Shown: positions 7,319 to 16,739 of the stretch, in pieces
Layout: every line of letters starts with the position of its first letter
How positions within the stretch are numbered: position 1 is the stretch's first letter
Assembly (NCBI GenBank): GCA_946406145.1
Contig: CAMJJL010000006.1
Location: 1-56,430, forward strand
DNA length: 56,430 nt
Direction: 5' to 3'
From: an uncultured Clostridia bacterium
Lineage (GTDB): Bacteria > Bacillota > Clostridia > Oscillospirales > Acutalibacteraceae
Notes under the pieces: model-generated
Told to the model about the DNA's origin: nothing
What the model saw: only the letters and a program-made list of their open reading frames with translations
The model's database searches: none
Program-made: the position numbers and the translations under genes

Positions 7319-8788
7319 ATGGTAAACGGAAAATCATTTGTCCTGGCTGATCAAGCGATACCCGATATGAACTCTGTACAGTTAGATAACAAACTTGTGC
7401 TAAGCTGGTATGACGGCTTGTCCGTAACTGTCTCGGATAATAAAAAATATGCGTTGATCGGAGAATGCTGGTCAATCAAAGCGGATGAGGATCCTGTGAG
7501 GATCATCACCGAAACGCTTGATATCAATACGGAAATGATCCTTGAGCGCGAGAACTACTGGTGCGGCAGATATGTGCTGATCCTGGAGGATCGCGTCTAT
7601 ATGGACGCTGCCGGTACGATGAGCATTTTTTATCATAATAAGTTTCTTTCAAACAGCCTGAATCTGCTCCGGGAGTTGCTCGGCTATGAGCTGAAACAAG
7701 AGAAGCTGTTTGACGGTTTAAGTCCCGATTTTGTTCCCGGAATCGGAACACAGTATCCCGGTGTGAAGCGGCTGCTGCCGAGTCAGATCTATGATTGCGG
7801 CAACAAAACCGTTTCGTCCAGAGCGCTGCTTCCGGAATTCCCGACGGAATATCTATCCGATGAAGAGCGGGTAAGAGCTTTTGCCGAGGAATTCGCGCAA
7901 GGGCTGAAAAATCTTGATTCATATTTTGCGGGGAGGACGAAGCTGATCACCTGTACGGGCGGTCGTGATTCAAGAACGGTTCTGGCGGTTTCCGAATTCG
8001 CGGGGCTGGATTTTGGTACGACTACGCTGGAGCATGACGCGATCAGCAATTCGGACGTCAGTATTCCTTTGCGGCTGAGCAGCGCCCTCGGAAGAAAACA
8101 TTATTATATCAAGAGGGACAAAAAGCAGCTTCTGCGTTCAAGATTTGATGATTTTGATCGGCATATTTGTAATTATGAGAAAGGCGCCGACAGAGATTTT
8201 TACGGCTACGGTCAATTCGAGAAGCTCAGAGAAGAGGTCGGCAATGATATTGTACTTCTCAGAGGATCTGTCTGGGGAATCGCCACAGAGTATTATACGA
8301 AGGATATCGCGTCGTTGAGTTATGACAGTTTGTCGGAACTGTTCCCTTTGATACGACACAACCCGATCTATCAGGCTTCTGTCAAGGATTGGCTCGATTA
8401 TGCTGTTCACGATACGAAAAATCCTTTGATCAATCTTGCCGACAGGGTGTTCTGGGAACTCAGAGAGGGCTGCTGGCTTTCGACGATCGAAGAGACCTTC
8501 GATCTCTATGAGGGGATCACCTCCGTCCAACCGATCAATTGCAGACGGCTGATTTCCTTGCTCATGGGTTTTGATGTTGACGACAGAGCGAAAAAGATAC
8601 ATGAAGAAAAGATCACAGAATATGCCGCGCCGCAGCTGAGAGAGATACCGTATGATTATCAGCTCGATAACGGCGGTATCAGCCGCGGTAAGCAGATTGA
8701 GGGATATGTAAAAAAGACCGTTTGGGTTCTTCAAAACTTCGGTCCCGGCGGACTGATCCGATTGATCAAAGGTAAGCTCGGCGGATGA
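7319..8788 (+). CDS. Asparagine-synthetase-like (PP-loop ATPase) protein
   Basis: 489 residues. The start follows a GGAAGTGAT ribosome binding site. The N-terminal half (about 1-180) has a degenerate class-II amidotransferase look, with RYVLILEDRVYMDAAGT resembling the core of AsnB, but it lacks the nucleophilic Cys2, so glutamine hydrolysis is unlikely. The C-terminal half has a PP-loop, TGGRDSR (residues 213-219), which binds ATP for adenylation in the AsnB/AANH superfamily. Family knowledge: AsnB-like proteins in glycan and peptide clusters form amide bonds on uronic acids or peptides. The acceptor here is unknown. Its position between the stator operon and glycan genes suggests modification of the surface polymer. 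Confidence 0.68.
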   Translation: MVNGKSFVLADQAIPDMNSVQLDNKLVLSWYDGLSVTVSDNKKYALIGECWSIKADEDPVRIITETLDINTEMILERENYWCGRYVLILEDRVYMDAAGTMSIFYHNKFLSNSLNLLRELLGYELKQEKLFDGLSPDFVPGIGTQYPGVKRLLPSQIYDCGNKTVSSRALLPEFPTEYLSDEERVRAFAEEFAQGLKNLDSYFAGRTKLITCTGGRDSRTVLAVSEFAGLDFGTTTLEHDAISNSDVSIPLRLSSALGRKHYYIKRDKKQLLRSRFDDFDRHICNYEKGADRDFYGYGQFEKLREEVGNDIVLLRGSVWGIATEYYTKDIASLSYDSLSELFPLIRHNPIYQASVKDWLDYAVHDTKNPLINLADRVFWELREGCWLSTIEETFDLYEGITSVQPINCRRLISLLMGFDVDDRAKKIHEEKITEYAAPQLREIPYDYQLDNGGISRGKQIEGYVKKTVWVLQNFGPGGLIRLIKGKLGG

Positions 8789-8825
8789 CGCCGATAGGAA
8801 GCACAATGACGGGAAGGACAGTTCT

Positions 8826-9080
8826 ATGGACAAACGAGATCAAATCAATCTGAATTTGAATCGCTGAAACAATAGAATCGAATCTTTGGATATACTGCGC
8901 ATCCTTGCGGCTGCTGCAGTCGTTGTGATCCATGTACCGGCAGATGTTTAGGGCAGTTATGCCGTCAACCGTGTGGAATTCATGTCAATCGGTTTTTACG
9001 ATAGGATCGTTCCCATCTTTGTGAAGATCAGCGGCGCGCTGTTCCTCGAAAAAAAGAGTTGCTGTTCACATTTGTTGTAA
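8826..9080 (+). pseudogene. Remnant of an acyltransferase-3 family membrane protein
   Basis: Reading from ATG 8826, the frame encodes recognisable acyltransferase-3 start motifs. These include RIESLDILRILAA with a downstream VIHV (catalytic-His region), then DRIVPIFVKISGALFLEKK, matching the family's R-x-x-VP-x-F-x-x-x-SG-x-L. The frame is broken by in-frame stops at 8865, 8949 and 9078, and the remaining several hundred residues expected for the family are missing. It would have O-acetylated a surface glycan. It is a decayed 5' fragment, and the rest of this gap up to 9143 shows no other gene. Confidence 0.75.
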
Positions 9081-9143
9081 AAACTCCCGTTTATCAACCG
9101 TTACCTCGCGAGACAATACAGACCGGATACCGGCGCAAGAAAG

Positions 9144-10235
9144 ATGGATATGATGAGTAAACAAGAAAAGAAAAAAACCAATCAGGCATACACCGACAGA
9201 CACAGGGTGTTTTTCGGCCCCGGATCCAGTGTTTGGAAATGCTTATTCATGGATGTGGTCGAGTCACCGGAATATGAATACTGTGAGTTCCGTGAGCTTC
9301 TCAATACAAGGGTCAAAACCATCCTGTTTTCTCCGAAGCTGCGTAACCTTATGCCGCATTTTGTTCGTAGAATTCTATACCGCAGCGTGTTGAAGTATCA
9401 CTTCCTGACGCTGCCCCGTGACGCTGAGATATTCTTCGGCTTTACCAACGGCTTCGAAATGTTCGGCGATCCGTACTTTGTCGATTTCATCCTTTATCTG
9501 AAAAAGGAGTTTCCGAACGCAAGGCTCGGGCTGCACTATTACGAAACATTGATCCATTGTTATCCGGAGCAGCTGCCGTTTATGAAAGAGAACTTTGACT
9601 GTATCCTTACCTTTGATCACTATAGCTCCGAGAATCACCAAATCGAGTACTACGGACCTGTCTGTGAGAACGGAACGATCGAGCCTGCCGGAGAAGGGGA
9701 GGAGTCCGACGTATTGTATATCGGCGGCGTCAGTAATCCCAGGTTCCGCCGCGTCGAATTTGTAACCCGTGTTTTCAAATATTTGTCTGATAACGAAAAA
9801 AAGTGCTTTTTCAGTTTGTATGATGCGAAAGAGAAGGATAAGGAAACCGTCATCTCTATTCTGGGAAAAGACAGGATACGGTGGGAAGAAGATCACCTCC
9901 TGTATGGTAAATCAAAGTTTTATTTCAAGTATTTTTCCTACCCCGTTTCTCTGAGCTATATCCATAAAGCGAAGGTTTTGCTGGAGGTTGTTCCCAACGG
10001 ACTGATCTCCTGTACAAGCAGACTGGCACAGGCGACGAATGCTGAAAAAAAGCTGTTGACCACTTCAGATACCTGTCGGCTGGAAACCTACTATCATCCG
10101 AATAACATGAGCATGTTCCAAAATCCCGAGGATATTGATTTTGCGTTCTTTGATACTCCGTATCATCATAACAGCGTTGATCTGACTGCGATCACGATGC
10201 TGCGTTATATGGAGAAAAAGGCGTTCGATACATAA
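9144..10235 (+). CDS. Uncharacterised glycosyltransferase-like protein, surface-glycan cluster
   Basis: 363 residues. Three near-adjacent ATGs occur (9144, 9150, 9153) after AAGAAAG; the first is taken. There is no signal peptide or membrane helix. I do not recognise a named family. The C-terminal part has the arrangement VVPNGLISCTSR, a short helix and KKLLTTSD. This resembles the nucleotide-sugar-binding end of GT-B-like lipopolysaccharide proteins, which show an R-x-x-(D/E)A helix followed by KK-L-(I/L)-T-T-N. A preceding VLYIGG strand is also consistent with the start of a second Rossmann domain (about residue 195). It sits between a decayed acyltransferase and another protein of the same length, in AT-richer DNA, typical of exchanged glycan genes. 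A role in building the surface polymer is inferred. Confidence 0.5.
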   Translation: MDMMSKQEKKKTNQAYTDRHRVFFGPGSSVWKCLFMDVVESPEYEYCEFRELLNTRVKTILFSPKLRNLMPHFVRRILYRSVLKYHFLTLPRDAEIFFGFTNGFEMFGDPYFVDFILYLKKEFPNARLGLHYYETLIHCYPEQLPFMKENFDCILTFDHYSSENHQIEYYGPVCENGTIEPAGEGEESDVLYIGGVSNPRFRRVEFVTRVFKYLSDNEKKCFFSLYDAKEKDKETVISILGKDRIRWEEDHLLYGKSKFYFKYFSYPVSLSYIHKAKVLLEVVPNGLISCTSRLAQATNAEKKLLTTSDTCRLETYYHPNNMSMFQNPEDIDFAFFDTPYHHNSVDLTAITMLRYMEKKAFDT

Positions 10236-10317
10236 CAGGGTGCTCTTTTGGTATGAAGATGAATACGTAAGCTATGCTGTGTATCGTTTTGAGTAAAAGC
10301 GAAAGCGAGGTATCGTA

Positions 10318-11409
10318 ATGATATTGTGGCTGAAAAAACACATCAAAAAAATGTTAATTTGGATCCAATTCCTCTTTATCAGATTGGCGGCGCTTTTTAC
10401 CAATGCTGACAACGACCGAGAGAATGTATTGTTGGATCTATCGGGTTTGAAAATTAACAGGAGAATTGTTCAGGTAGCGCTCCAGCTTACAAACGCCGGT
10501 TTCTCGGTCAGTTATAAAGCGCCCTCAAAGCTATATGTTGATACCGTCTACAACGGTTTCGAAGATTATCAGCAATTCTTTTTTGAACACGTCAGATATC
10601 ATCATCCCAAAAGAAACTACATGGTTGTTTTCTGTGCCAAAAACAAAGCGGATTCATATCCGAAAAGAATCGTTTTCTGTGATGATATTCCGTCGTTTCG
10701 CGATCATTTTACCGAAGATTTCTTTTATCCTATCTTATTTCACCCGCGTTTCCTTGTCGAAAATCCCGAACAAGCGGCTTGGAATACAGAAGAGAAAACG
10801 ATCAAAATGATTTTCATCGGAAACAATGCTGATACTTATCAGGGCTTTGCGGATAAGGTTCATCAGACCTATGGGATACAAACCAGAAATGAAGTCATTG
10901 CGTTCTTATGCTCACGATTCAACCGTTATATTTTTCGCCCCGATAGCAAAGAGCAGTTTCTGGACGCGTTGAACGACAGCAAAGGAACATTGAAAAACAA
11001 AATCGTTATCATTGATCGCTTCCGCTTGGAGGGGGAGGATTATTGGAACGCGCTGCGCCGATCGGCATGCCATATCTGGACTTGCGGATTCATCCAACCG
11101 TATTGTCATAATCAGATGGAGAGCATCTTCTCCAACGCTGTTCCCGTTACCGATCATCGAATCAAATATAACGGACTCAACGACAAGAACGCTTACCTAT
11201 ACGGCGATTCCGATCAAGCAGCGGCTGTTGTTGAGCGTCTATTACAGCTGGATATCGAATCCGAGGAGCTCCTGAGCAAGCGAGAGCAGGTGGATCGATT
11301 ATATCGGGATCATTATAGTAACCGCGCGTTCAAAAATAAATTGATCGGGTTTATCCAATCGAACAAGCCGCAAGAAACATATTATATCTGCCATTCGATC
11401 TATCGTTGA
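10318..11409 (+). CDS. Uncharacterised GT-B-like protein, surface-glycan cluster
   Basis: 363 residues. The start follows GCGAGG. A hydrophobic, basic N-terminus (about 1-28) could be a membrane anchor. LLDLSGLKINRR at the start suggests a Rossmann strand. Toward the C-terminus the stretch HNQMESIFSNAVPVT matches the E-x-x-x-x-G/N-x-x-P-V-(I/V) pattern that closes GT-B glycosyltransferases. No close family comes to mind. The gene is clearly AT-richer than its surroundings. It probably acts after or with the protein at 9144, because the two are same-strand neighbours separated by 82 bp. Specificity cannot be read from the sequence. Confidence 0.5.
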   Translation: MILWLKKHIKKMLIWIQFLFIRLAALFTNADNDRENVLLDLSGLKINRRIVQVALQLTNAGFSVSYKAPSKLYVDTVYNGFEDYQQFFFEHVRYHHPKRNYMVVFCAKNKADSYPKRIVFCDDIPSFRDHFTEDFFYPILFHPRFLVENPEQAAWNTEEKTIKMIFIGNNADTYQGFADKVHQTYGIQTRNEVIAFLCSRFNRYIFRPDSKEQFLDALNDSKGTLKNKIVIIDRFRLEGEDYWNALRRSACHIWTCGFIQPYCHNQMESIFSNAVPVTDHRIKYNGLNDKNAYLYGDSDQAAAVVERLLQLDIESEELLSKREQVDRLYRDHYSNRAFKNKLIGFIQSNKPQETYYICHSIYR

Positions 11410-11554
11410 TCTGACAGGATTACAAAGCTCACGGTGTTGCCGCATCAGCGAGTTCTTTTATAAAAGTGTTTAATGAAAACTCAGTATAACAGACTTTCGC
11501 CGATTAACCTGCCCGAGTAACGTTGAAGGCAATTGAAAGCCACATTCAAAATGC

Positions 11555-11581
11555 GTTCGGGAGCTGTTAACGATCCCGAAC
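11555..11581. repeat. 8-bp inverted repeat in a 546-bp intergenic region
   Basis: Arms at 11555-11562 and 11574-11581 (GTTCGGGA/TCCCGAAC). This is the first of two hairpins between the GT-like gene and the hybrid kinase. The region 11410-11955 otherwise holds no gene that I can support. Confidence 0.6.
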
Positions 11582-11597
11582 GAATAACAATCATCCT

Positions 11598-11635
11598 ACA
11601 AGAGAACCGACGAGTTATCTCGTCGGTTCTCTTGT
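11598..11635. terminator. Perfect 17-bp stem hairpin, probable terminator
   Basis: Arms at 11598-11614 and 11619-11635 around a TTAT loop. The stem is long and perfect but lacks a clear U-tract on either side, so it may act as an mRNA stabiliser or as an intrinsic terminator for the 9144-11409 genes. Confidence 0.6.
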
Positions 11636-11802
11636 CATTGTCCCATATGAGATAGGGTGACTGTAGATATCCGAACCGTGGTTTTGACGGGCATATTTCC
11701 GCCTGTCCATCGTCAAAATCCTCAGGGATAACAGTGCGAGGGACTCGTTTATACATCGAAGCACGTAATAGATCGAAGAACAATTTATCGGATGATATGA
11801 GT

Positions 11803-11851
11803 AAATAATTGTGTAAAAATAAAAAATAAATAATTGTGTAAAAATAAAAAA
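11803..11851. repeat. 25-bp A/T-rich direct repeat upstream of the hybrid kinase
   Basis: Two nearly perfect copies (11803-11826 and 11828-11851), each containing AATTGTGTAAAAAT. They sit about 100-150 bp before the kinase start, just upstream of a possible -10 TATACT (11879-11884). They could be a regulator-binding or UP-like element. No good -35 is visible. Confidence 0.7.
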
Positions 11852-11955
11852 CAGGTAGATATTTTTGAGATAATATGATATACTTTGCATAAATAGACTG
11901 AAAGAGAATACCCATGGTAAAGAACGCAATTATCAGCAATAAAGGAGGCTATCCT

Positions 11956-14900
11956 ATGAATGACAAGCAGTTCCGTTTAACAGAAGAAATGATGCCTGTC
12001 GTGGAGGAGATCGGTCGGCATATGTCTCGCGGTTTCTTTATCTACAAGGCGCACGAGCCGTGGGGTTATGTTTACGCGAATGAAGCGGCTATTAAGGTTT
12101 TTGACTGCCGCGATCGGGAAGAATTCAAGAAGACGACCGACTGCAATTTTGAGAGTATTATTCATCCCGACGACTACACCGCTGTGTATGATTCGATGGC
12201 GCAGCAGATCGCAAAAAGCGACGACAATCAGTATAACGTCGAGTATCGGATCATCAAAAGCGACGGCGAAGTGCGTTGGCTGGAGGAGTGCGGCCATTAT
12301 ACCGAGACCAAGGAGTACGGCGGGATCTATTATGCCTTTGTTTCGGATATCACCGAACAGAAGGCGCTCAGGGAATCCGATGTGGCGCTCAGTCAGGAAG
12401 TTATCAAGGCTTTGAGCAAGCCGTATCATACCGTGTGGGTGATCGACGATGTCGAGAAAGAGACCTTCATGCTGTACCGCGGCGATACCTACGGCAAGAC
12501 GATCCACTCCGCTGTTAACAAACAGGCGGTCGGACTGACCTATACAGCCGCAAAGGAGAAATATATCGACCGCGTCGTTGCGAAACAGGATGATGAACGC
12601 CTGCGCCATGAACTTGATCTAAAGAATATCGTTGATCATTTGGACAATCACTCGATGTACAACGTTGTTTATTTGCGCGAGATGGGGGACGGCGTACAGC
12701 ACTATTTCCGCGTCGAGTTCGTCAAGCTGCATATGCCGGACGGTAAGATGGGTATCGTGTGCGGCTTCAAGGACGTCGATGATGAGGTGCGCGAGAGCCT
12801 GGCGCTGCAGGGCGCGCTCAGAGAAGCGGAGCAAGCAAAGGAGGATAACCGCAAACTCATCGAAGAGATCCAGTCGGTGGCGAAGATCGGCGATCTGATG
12901 GGCTTAGCTGCGTCTGTGCTGTCCGATACCACCGCGTTGAGCTTTTCCAAGGACGCGAAAACAGGCAAGTATCTTGCCTGCAATCAGGCTTTTGTGGACT
13001 TCAAGCACAAGTCGTCTGCCGATGAGATCATCGGCAAGACGGACTATGATCTCTATGATGCCGAAACAGCCGAGCGGTTTGTACAGCATGACCGCAAGGC
13101 GCTGAGCATGGATAAACCGTACGTTTACTTTGAAGAGATCCTCTCTGCCGACGGGCAAGAGGGGCGCTATATGCAGACGACAAAGACGAAGTTTACGGAT
13201 TCCGCGGGCAGGCTTTGTATCCTCGGGCTGTGCGTCGATATCACTCAGTTGATGCACCTCAAGGCGACAGAGACAAAGCAGCAGGAGCTGGAACAGCGTT
13301 TGATTCTGCAGCAAAAGCTGCTGGAAGAAGAACTGGTGCGCGATCAGCAGGATATGATGATCACTGCCCTCGCGTCGGATTACCGCAGTGTGTATCATGT
13401 CAATCTGGATACCAATGTGGCGACCTGTTATCGTGGTGATCCTGAGGACAAAAACAAGCTGCCCGACGGAACGGCATTCCCCTTTGTGGAGAGATTTGAA
13501 TATTATGCCGACAATTTTGTTACCGAAAAGTATCGGGCGGATTTTAAGGATTTCATACAGCCCCAAAATATCAAACGGAGACTTCAAAGCGAGCCGATTA
13601 TCGCCTTCCGCTATCTCGTGAGGCGCGGTGGCAGAGAGTATTATGAGATGATCCGTATGGCGAACGTTCATCATGCGGACGTGGGCGTAAAACATTCCGT
13701 TCACGCTATCGGTCTCGGTCTGACGGTTATCGACGCCGAGATGCGCAAGTCGATGGCGCAGAGCAACGCGCTTCGTGACGCGCTCGCCGCTGCAGAAGAA
13801 GCAAATAAAGCGAAGACGGCGTTCCTCTCCAATATGAGCCACGAGATCCGTACGCCGATGAACGCGATCATCGGTCTGAACAGTCTGGCACTGCGCGACG
13901 AGACTCTGTCCGATCAGGCGCACGAGTATTTGCTGAAGATCGGCGAGAGTGCGCGTCATTTGCTGGGACTGATCAACGATATTCTGGATATGAGCCGCAT
14001 CGAGTCCGGCCGCATGGTTTTACGGCGCGAGGATTTCTCATTCCGTGAAATACTCGATCAGATCAACACGATGGTCATGTCGCAGTGCAGTGAGAAGGGA
14101 CTCAAATACGAGTGCCGGGTTATCGGCGGCGTCAACGACTACTATATCGGCGATGATATGAAGCTCAAGCAGATTCTGATCAATATCCTGAGCAACGCGA
14201 TCAAATTTACGGAACCGCCCGGAAACGTAACGCTCACGGTCGAGCGGACGGCTGTGTATGAAGGTCAGTCTACGCTGAAATTCTCTGTCAAAGATACCGG
14301 TATCGGTATGGATCCCGAGTTTGTACCTAAGGTATTCGACACCTTCTCGCAGGAGAACAGCCGCCGCAGCAGCAAGTACGGCAGCACCGGTCTGGGTATG
14401 GCGATCACCAAGAGTATTGTAGAACTGATGAACGGTACGATCTCCGTTACCTCACAGAAGGGTATCGGCACCGAGTTCACGGTTGTCATCACCCTGAGGA
14501 ACAGTAATCACCACGGGTCAAACAGCAGTTATTTCAACCTCTCCGAAATGCGTGTGCTGGTCGTCGACGATGAGGAGATCGCCGCTGAGCACGCACGTCT
14601 TGTTCTGGATGAGGCCGGCGTCAAAACCGACACCTGCTACAGCGGCAAGGAAGCCCTGCATATGCTCAAGGTACAGTATACCAAGCACGAGCCGTACAAT
14701 CTGGTGCTGCTCGACTGGAAGATGGCCGGAATGGACGGCGTAGAGACCGCTAAAATGATTCGCGAGCGTTATGATAAAGAGACCACTGTCATCATCCTGA
14801 CGTCCTTCAACTGGGATGAGATCATGGACGAGGCGCTGCGCGTCGGCGTGGACAGCTTCTTGGCTAAGCCGCTGTTCGCGTCCCACATCATCGACGAGTT

Positions 14901-15369
14901 TGAGCGTATCGCGCGCAAGAACCAGATGTCGCTGTACCAGGAGAAGAAGCGCGCCGATCTGAACGGCAGGCGCATCCTGCTTGCGGAGGATGTTTTCATC
15001 AACGCGGAGATCATCAAAGAACTGCTCACCCTCCGCGGATGCGTGATCGAGCATGCCGAAAACGGCAAACAGGCGGTCGAGCTCTTTCAGCAGAGAGAGA
15101 ATGATTACTTTGACGCGATCCTGATGGATATCCGTATGCCTGAGATGGACGGACTGGCGGCGACGGCGGCGATCCGCCTGATGAATCACCCCAACGCGCA
15201 ATCGATCCCGATCATCGCGATGACCGCCAACGCCTTTGACGAGGACGTTCAGCGCTCGCTGCAGGTCGGCATGAACGCTCACCTGTCCAAGCCCGTCGAG
15301 CCGGATCGTTTGTATGTAACGCTCGAGGAGCTGATCTGGGAGGCGGAGCATAAAAAAGACGGAGATTGA
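11956..15369 (+). CDS. Hybrid sensor histidine kinase with PAS domains and two receiver domains
   Basis: 1137 residues. An earlier in-frame ATG (11914) is rejected because AAAGGAGG lies just before the ATG at 11956. Residues 1-140 form a PAS fold (FIYKAHEPWGYVYAN to FVSDITEQ). Further PAS-like segments run to about 430 (YLACNQAFV to LCVDITQ), and another sensory stretch runs to about 590. The kinase core has the H-box SHEIRTPMN (His629), N-box NILSNAIKFT, DTGIGM, an FDTFSQ F-box and GSTGLGMA. Two receiver domains follow, with phospho-acceptors Asp920 (LLDWKMAGMDG) and Asp1058 (LMDIRMPEMDG). No membrane helix is evident, so it senses from the cytoplasm. It is the only histidine kinase in the cluster and is the natural candidate phosphodonor for the separate receiver-GGDEF protein at 6366. 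That link is inferred. Confidence 0.93.
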   Translation: MNDKQFRLTEEMMPVVEEIGRHMSRGFFIYKAHEPWGYVYANEAAIKVFDCRDREEFKKTTDCNFESIIHPDDYTAVYDSMAQQIAKSDDNQYNVEYRIIKSDGEVRWLEECGHYTETKEYGGIYYAFVSDITEQKALRESDVALSQEVIKALSKPYHTVWVIDDVEKETFMLYRGDTYGKTIHSAVNKQAVGLTYTAAKEKYIDRVVAKQDDERLRHELDLKNIVDHLDNHSMYNVVYLREMGDGVQHYFRVEFVKLHMPDGKMGIVCGFKDVDDEVRESLALQGALREAEQAKEDNRKLIEEIQSVAKIGDLMGLAASVLSDTTALSFSKDAKTGKYLACNQAFVDFKHKSSADEIIGKTDYDLYDAETAERFVQHDRKALSMDKPYVYFEEILSADGQEGRYMQTTKTKFTDSAGRLCILGLCVDITQLMHLKATETKQQELEQRLILQQKLLEEELVRDQQDMMITALASDYRSVYHVNLDTNVATCYRGDPEDKNKLPDGTAFPFVERFEYYADNFVTEKYRADFKDFIQPQNIKRRLQSEPIIAFRYLVRRGGREYYEMIRMANVHHADVGVKHSVHAIGLGLTVIDAEMRKSMAQSNALRDALAAAEEANKAKTAFLSNMSHEIRTPMNAIIGLNSLALRDETLSDQAHEYLLKIGESARHLLGLINDILDMSRIESGRMVLRREDFSFREILDQINTMVMSQCSEKGLKYECRVIGGVNDYYIGDDMKLKQILINILSNAIKFTEPPGNVTLTVERTAVYEGQSTLKFSVKDTGIGMDPEFVPKVFDTFSQENSRRSSKYGSTGLGMAITKSIVELMNGTISVTSQKGIGTEFTVVITLRNSNHHGSNSSYFNLSEMRVLVVDDEEIAAEHARLVLDEAGVKTDTCYSGKEALHMLKVQYTKHEPYNLVLLDWKMAGMDGVETAKMIRERYDKETTVIILTSFNWDEIMDEALRVGVDSFLAKPLFASHIIDEFERIARKNQMSLYQEKKRADLNGRRILLAEDVFINAEIIKELLTLRGCVIEHAENGKQAVELFQQRENDYFDAILMDIRMPEMDGLAATAAIRLMNHPNAQSIPIIAMTANAFDEDVQRSLQVGMNAHLSKPVEPDRLYVTLEELIWEAEHKKDGD

Positions 15370-15404
15370 TTCCTGAGAGCACATAGACAGAAAGAGGAGA
15401 ATAC

Positions 15405-16484
15405 ATGATACCCGAAGAAGAATCGTTTGAAAAAGGATTGGTTTCAGTAGTTATGAGTAACTATAATACGCCTGCCGGTTTTTTAAAAGAAGCGATTGAC
15501 AGCGTATTAGAGCAAACATACACTGATTTTGAATTCATCATCATAGATGACGGGTCTACCGATGATTCAAAGGAGCTGATTCAAGCTTACTCCGATCCGA
15601 GGATAAAGCTGGTATGTAACGAAACAAATCTGGGATTGCCCCGTTCGTTAAATAAAGGCTTTGCTATCTGCCGGGGCGAATATATAGCCCGCATGGACTC
15701 GGATGACATTTGTATGCCCGAACGGTTTGCCGAACAGGTAGCGTACCTGAAGGAAAATCCGGATGTTATCGTATGCGGAACCTTTATTGAGCCTATTGAT
15801 TCTTCGGGAGAACGCATCATCAAAACGTTTGAAAAAAATATCATTCCCGATATGGACTGCTATAGGATTTGTTTGCTTTGCGGCAACAGACCTACCATCT
15901 ACCATCCCACTGCTATGTTTAATCGGAAGTTGTTGCAACGCTTTCATATCAGATACAACGAGGCGTACCGATATGCTCAAGACTATCGCATGTGGGTTAG
16001 CTGTTCCGAATATGCAAAGTGCGCCAATATTCAAAAGCCCTTGATACGGTATCGTTATCACCAAGAAGCAATATCGACCTTCAAGAATGACAAACAAGGC
16101 GATTATGCGCTGCGAGTCGTTCAAGAGCAGCTGGACGCCTTACATCTTGAGCTGACAGAGGCGATTGCGCCGCTTCATTTCAGATGCCTGAGTACGGGGA
16201 GCGGCATTGGTTACAGCGCGGCGCTGAAAGAGTGGATGAAAAAGATCATCGCGGCAAATAAAAAGTATCGTATCTACCATCAAAAGAAATTAGAAAGAAT
16301 ACTATTAACCCGTTTGGCTTATCTTTGTTATTTGGAGTATAAAGACTGCGGTTTTATTTCGCGGTGTTATTATCTCAAGGAATTGCCGCTAAAAAGTAAA
16401 ATCGCCTTGCTCCGATTCCTGTCTTTAGGGGAGAAGAATATAGCCTACAACAGCTTTGACGGCACCGTCAGAAAGAAATCGTAA
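15405..16484 (+). CDS. Family 2 glycosyltransferase
   Basis: 359 residues, with AGAGGAG before the ATG. The N-terminal GT-A domain is clear: VSVVMSNYN at the start, IIIDDGSTDDS nucleotide-binding loop, NLGLPRSLNKGF, and MDSDD, the metal-binding DxD-type motif. QDYRMW fits the region of the catalytic base in capsule GT2 enzymes. It would transfer a sugar from a nucleotide donor to a lipid-linked surface glycan at the cytoplasmic face. The DNA is AT-richer than the neighbouring kinase gene, which suggests exchange of this gene between strains. It is the last glycan gene before mobile-element debris. Confidence 0.9.
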   Translation: MIPEEESFEKGLVSVVMSNYNTPAGFLKEAIDSVLEQTYTDFEFIIIDDGSTDDSKELIQAYSDPRIKLVCNETNLGLPRSLNKGFAICRGEYIARMDSDDICMPERFAEQVAYLKENPDVIVCGTFIEPIDSSGERIIKTFEKNIIPDMDCYRICLLCGNRPTIYHPTAMFNRKLLQRFHIRYNEAYRYAQDYRMWVSCSEYAKCANIQKPLIRYRYHQEAISTFKNDKQGDYALRVVQEQLDALHLELTEAIAPLHFRCLSTGSGIGYSAALKEWMKKIIAANKKYRIYHQKKLERILLTRLAYLCYLEYKDCGFISRCYYLKELPLKSKIALLRFLSLGEKNIAYNSFDGTVRKKS

Positions 16485-16531
16485 ATAGAATAATATGATA
16501 AACGATTGATCAACATTCTGTTATTTAAAAA

Positions 16532-16687
16532 ATGTGTATCCTTCTATCATCGGTAGGGTTGAAATGCTTTGTCCGCAACACAGGATTGAACGGCAATATG
16601 AGTGATATTTGCTGCCAATACAGGGACCTTGCTGCGCTGCGGGAATTCACGAAGGTCAAGCGAATCAAAGTGATCACGACTGAATAA
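16532..16687 (+). other. Short open frame or gene remnant of unknown identity
   Basis: 51 codons from ATG 16532 (inner ATG at 16598), ending with TAA at 16685. The C-terminal half has plausible protein character (DLAALREFTKVKRIKVITTE). No clear ribosome binding site. It could be the tail of a gene cut by mobile-element activity. Kept as a remnant, not as a gene. Confidence 0.25.
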
Positions 16688-16739
16688 GCTGGTTATTTCT
16701 GCCGACAATATCATCGAATAACCCAAATCAGGTGATCAG

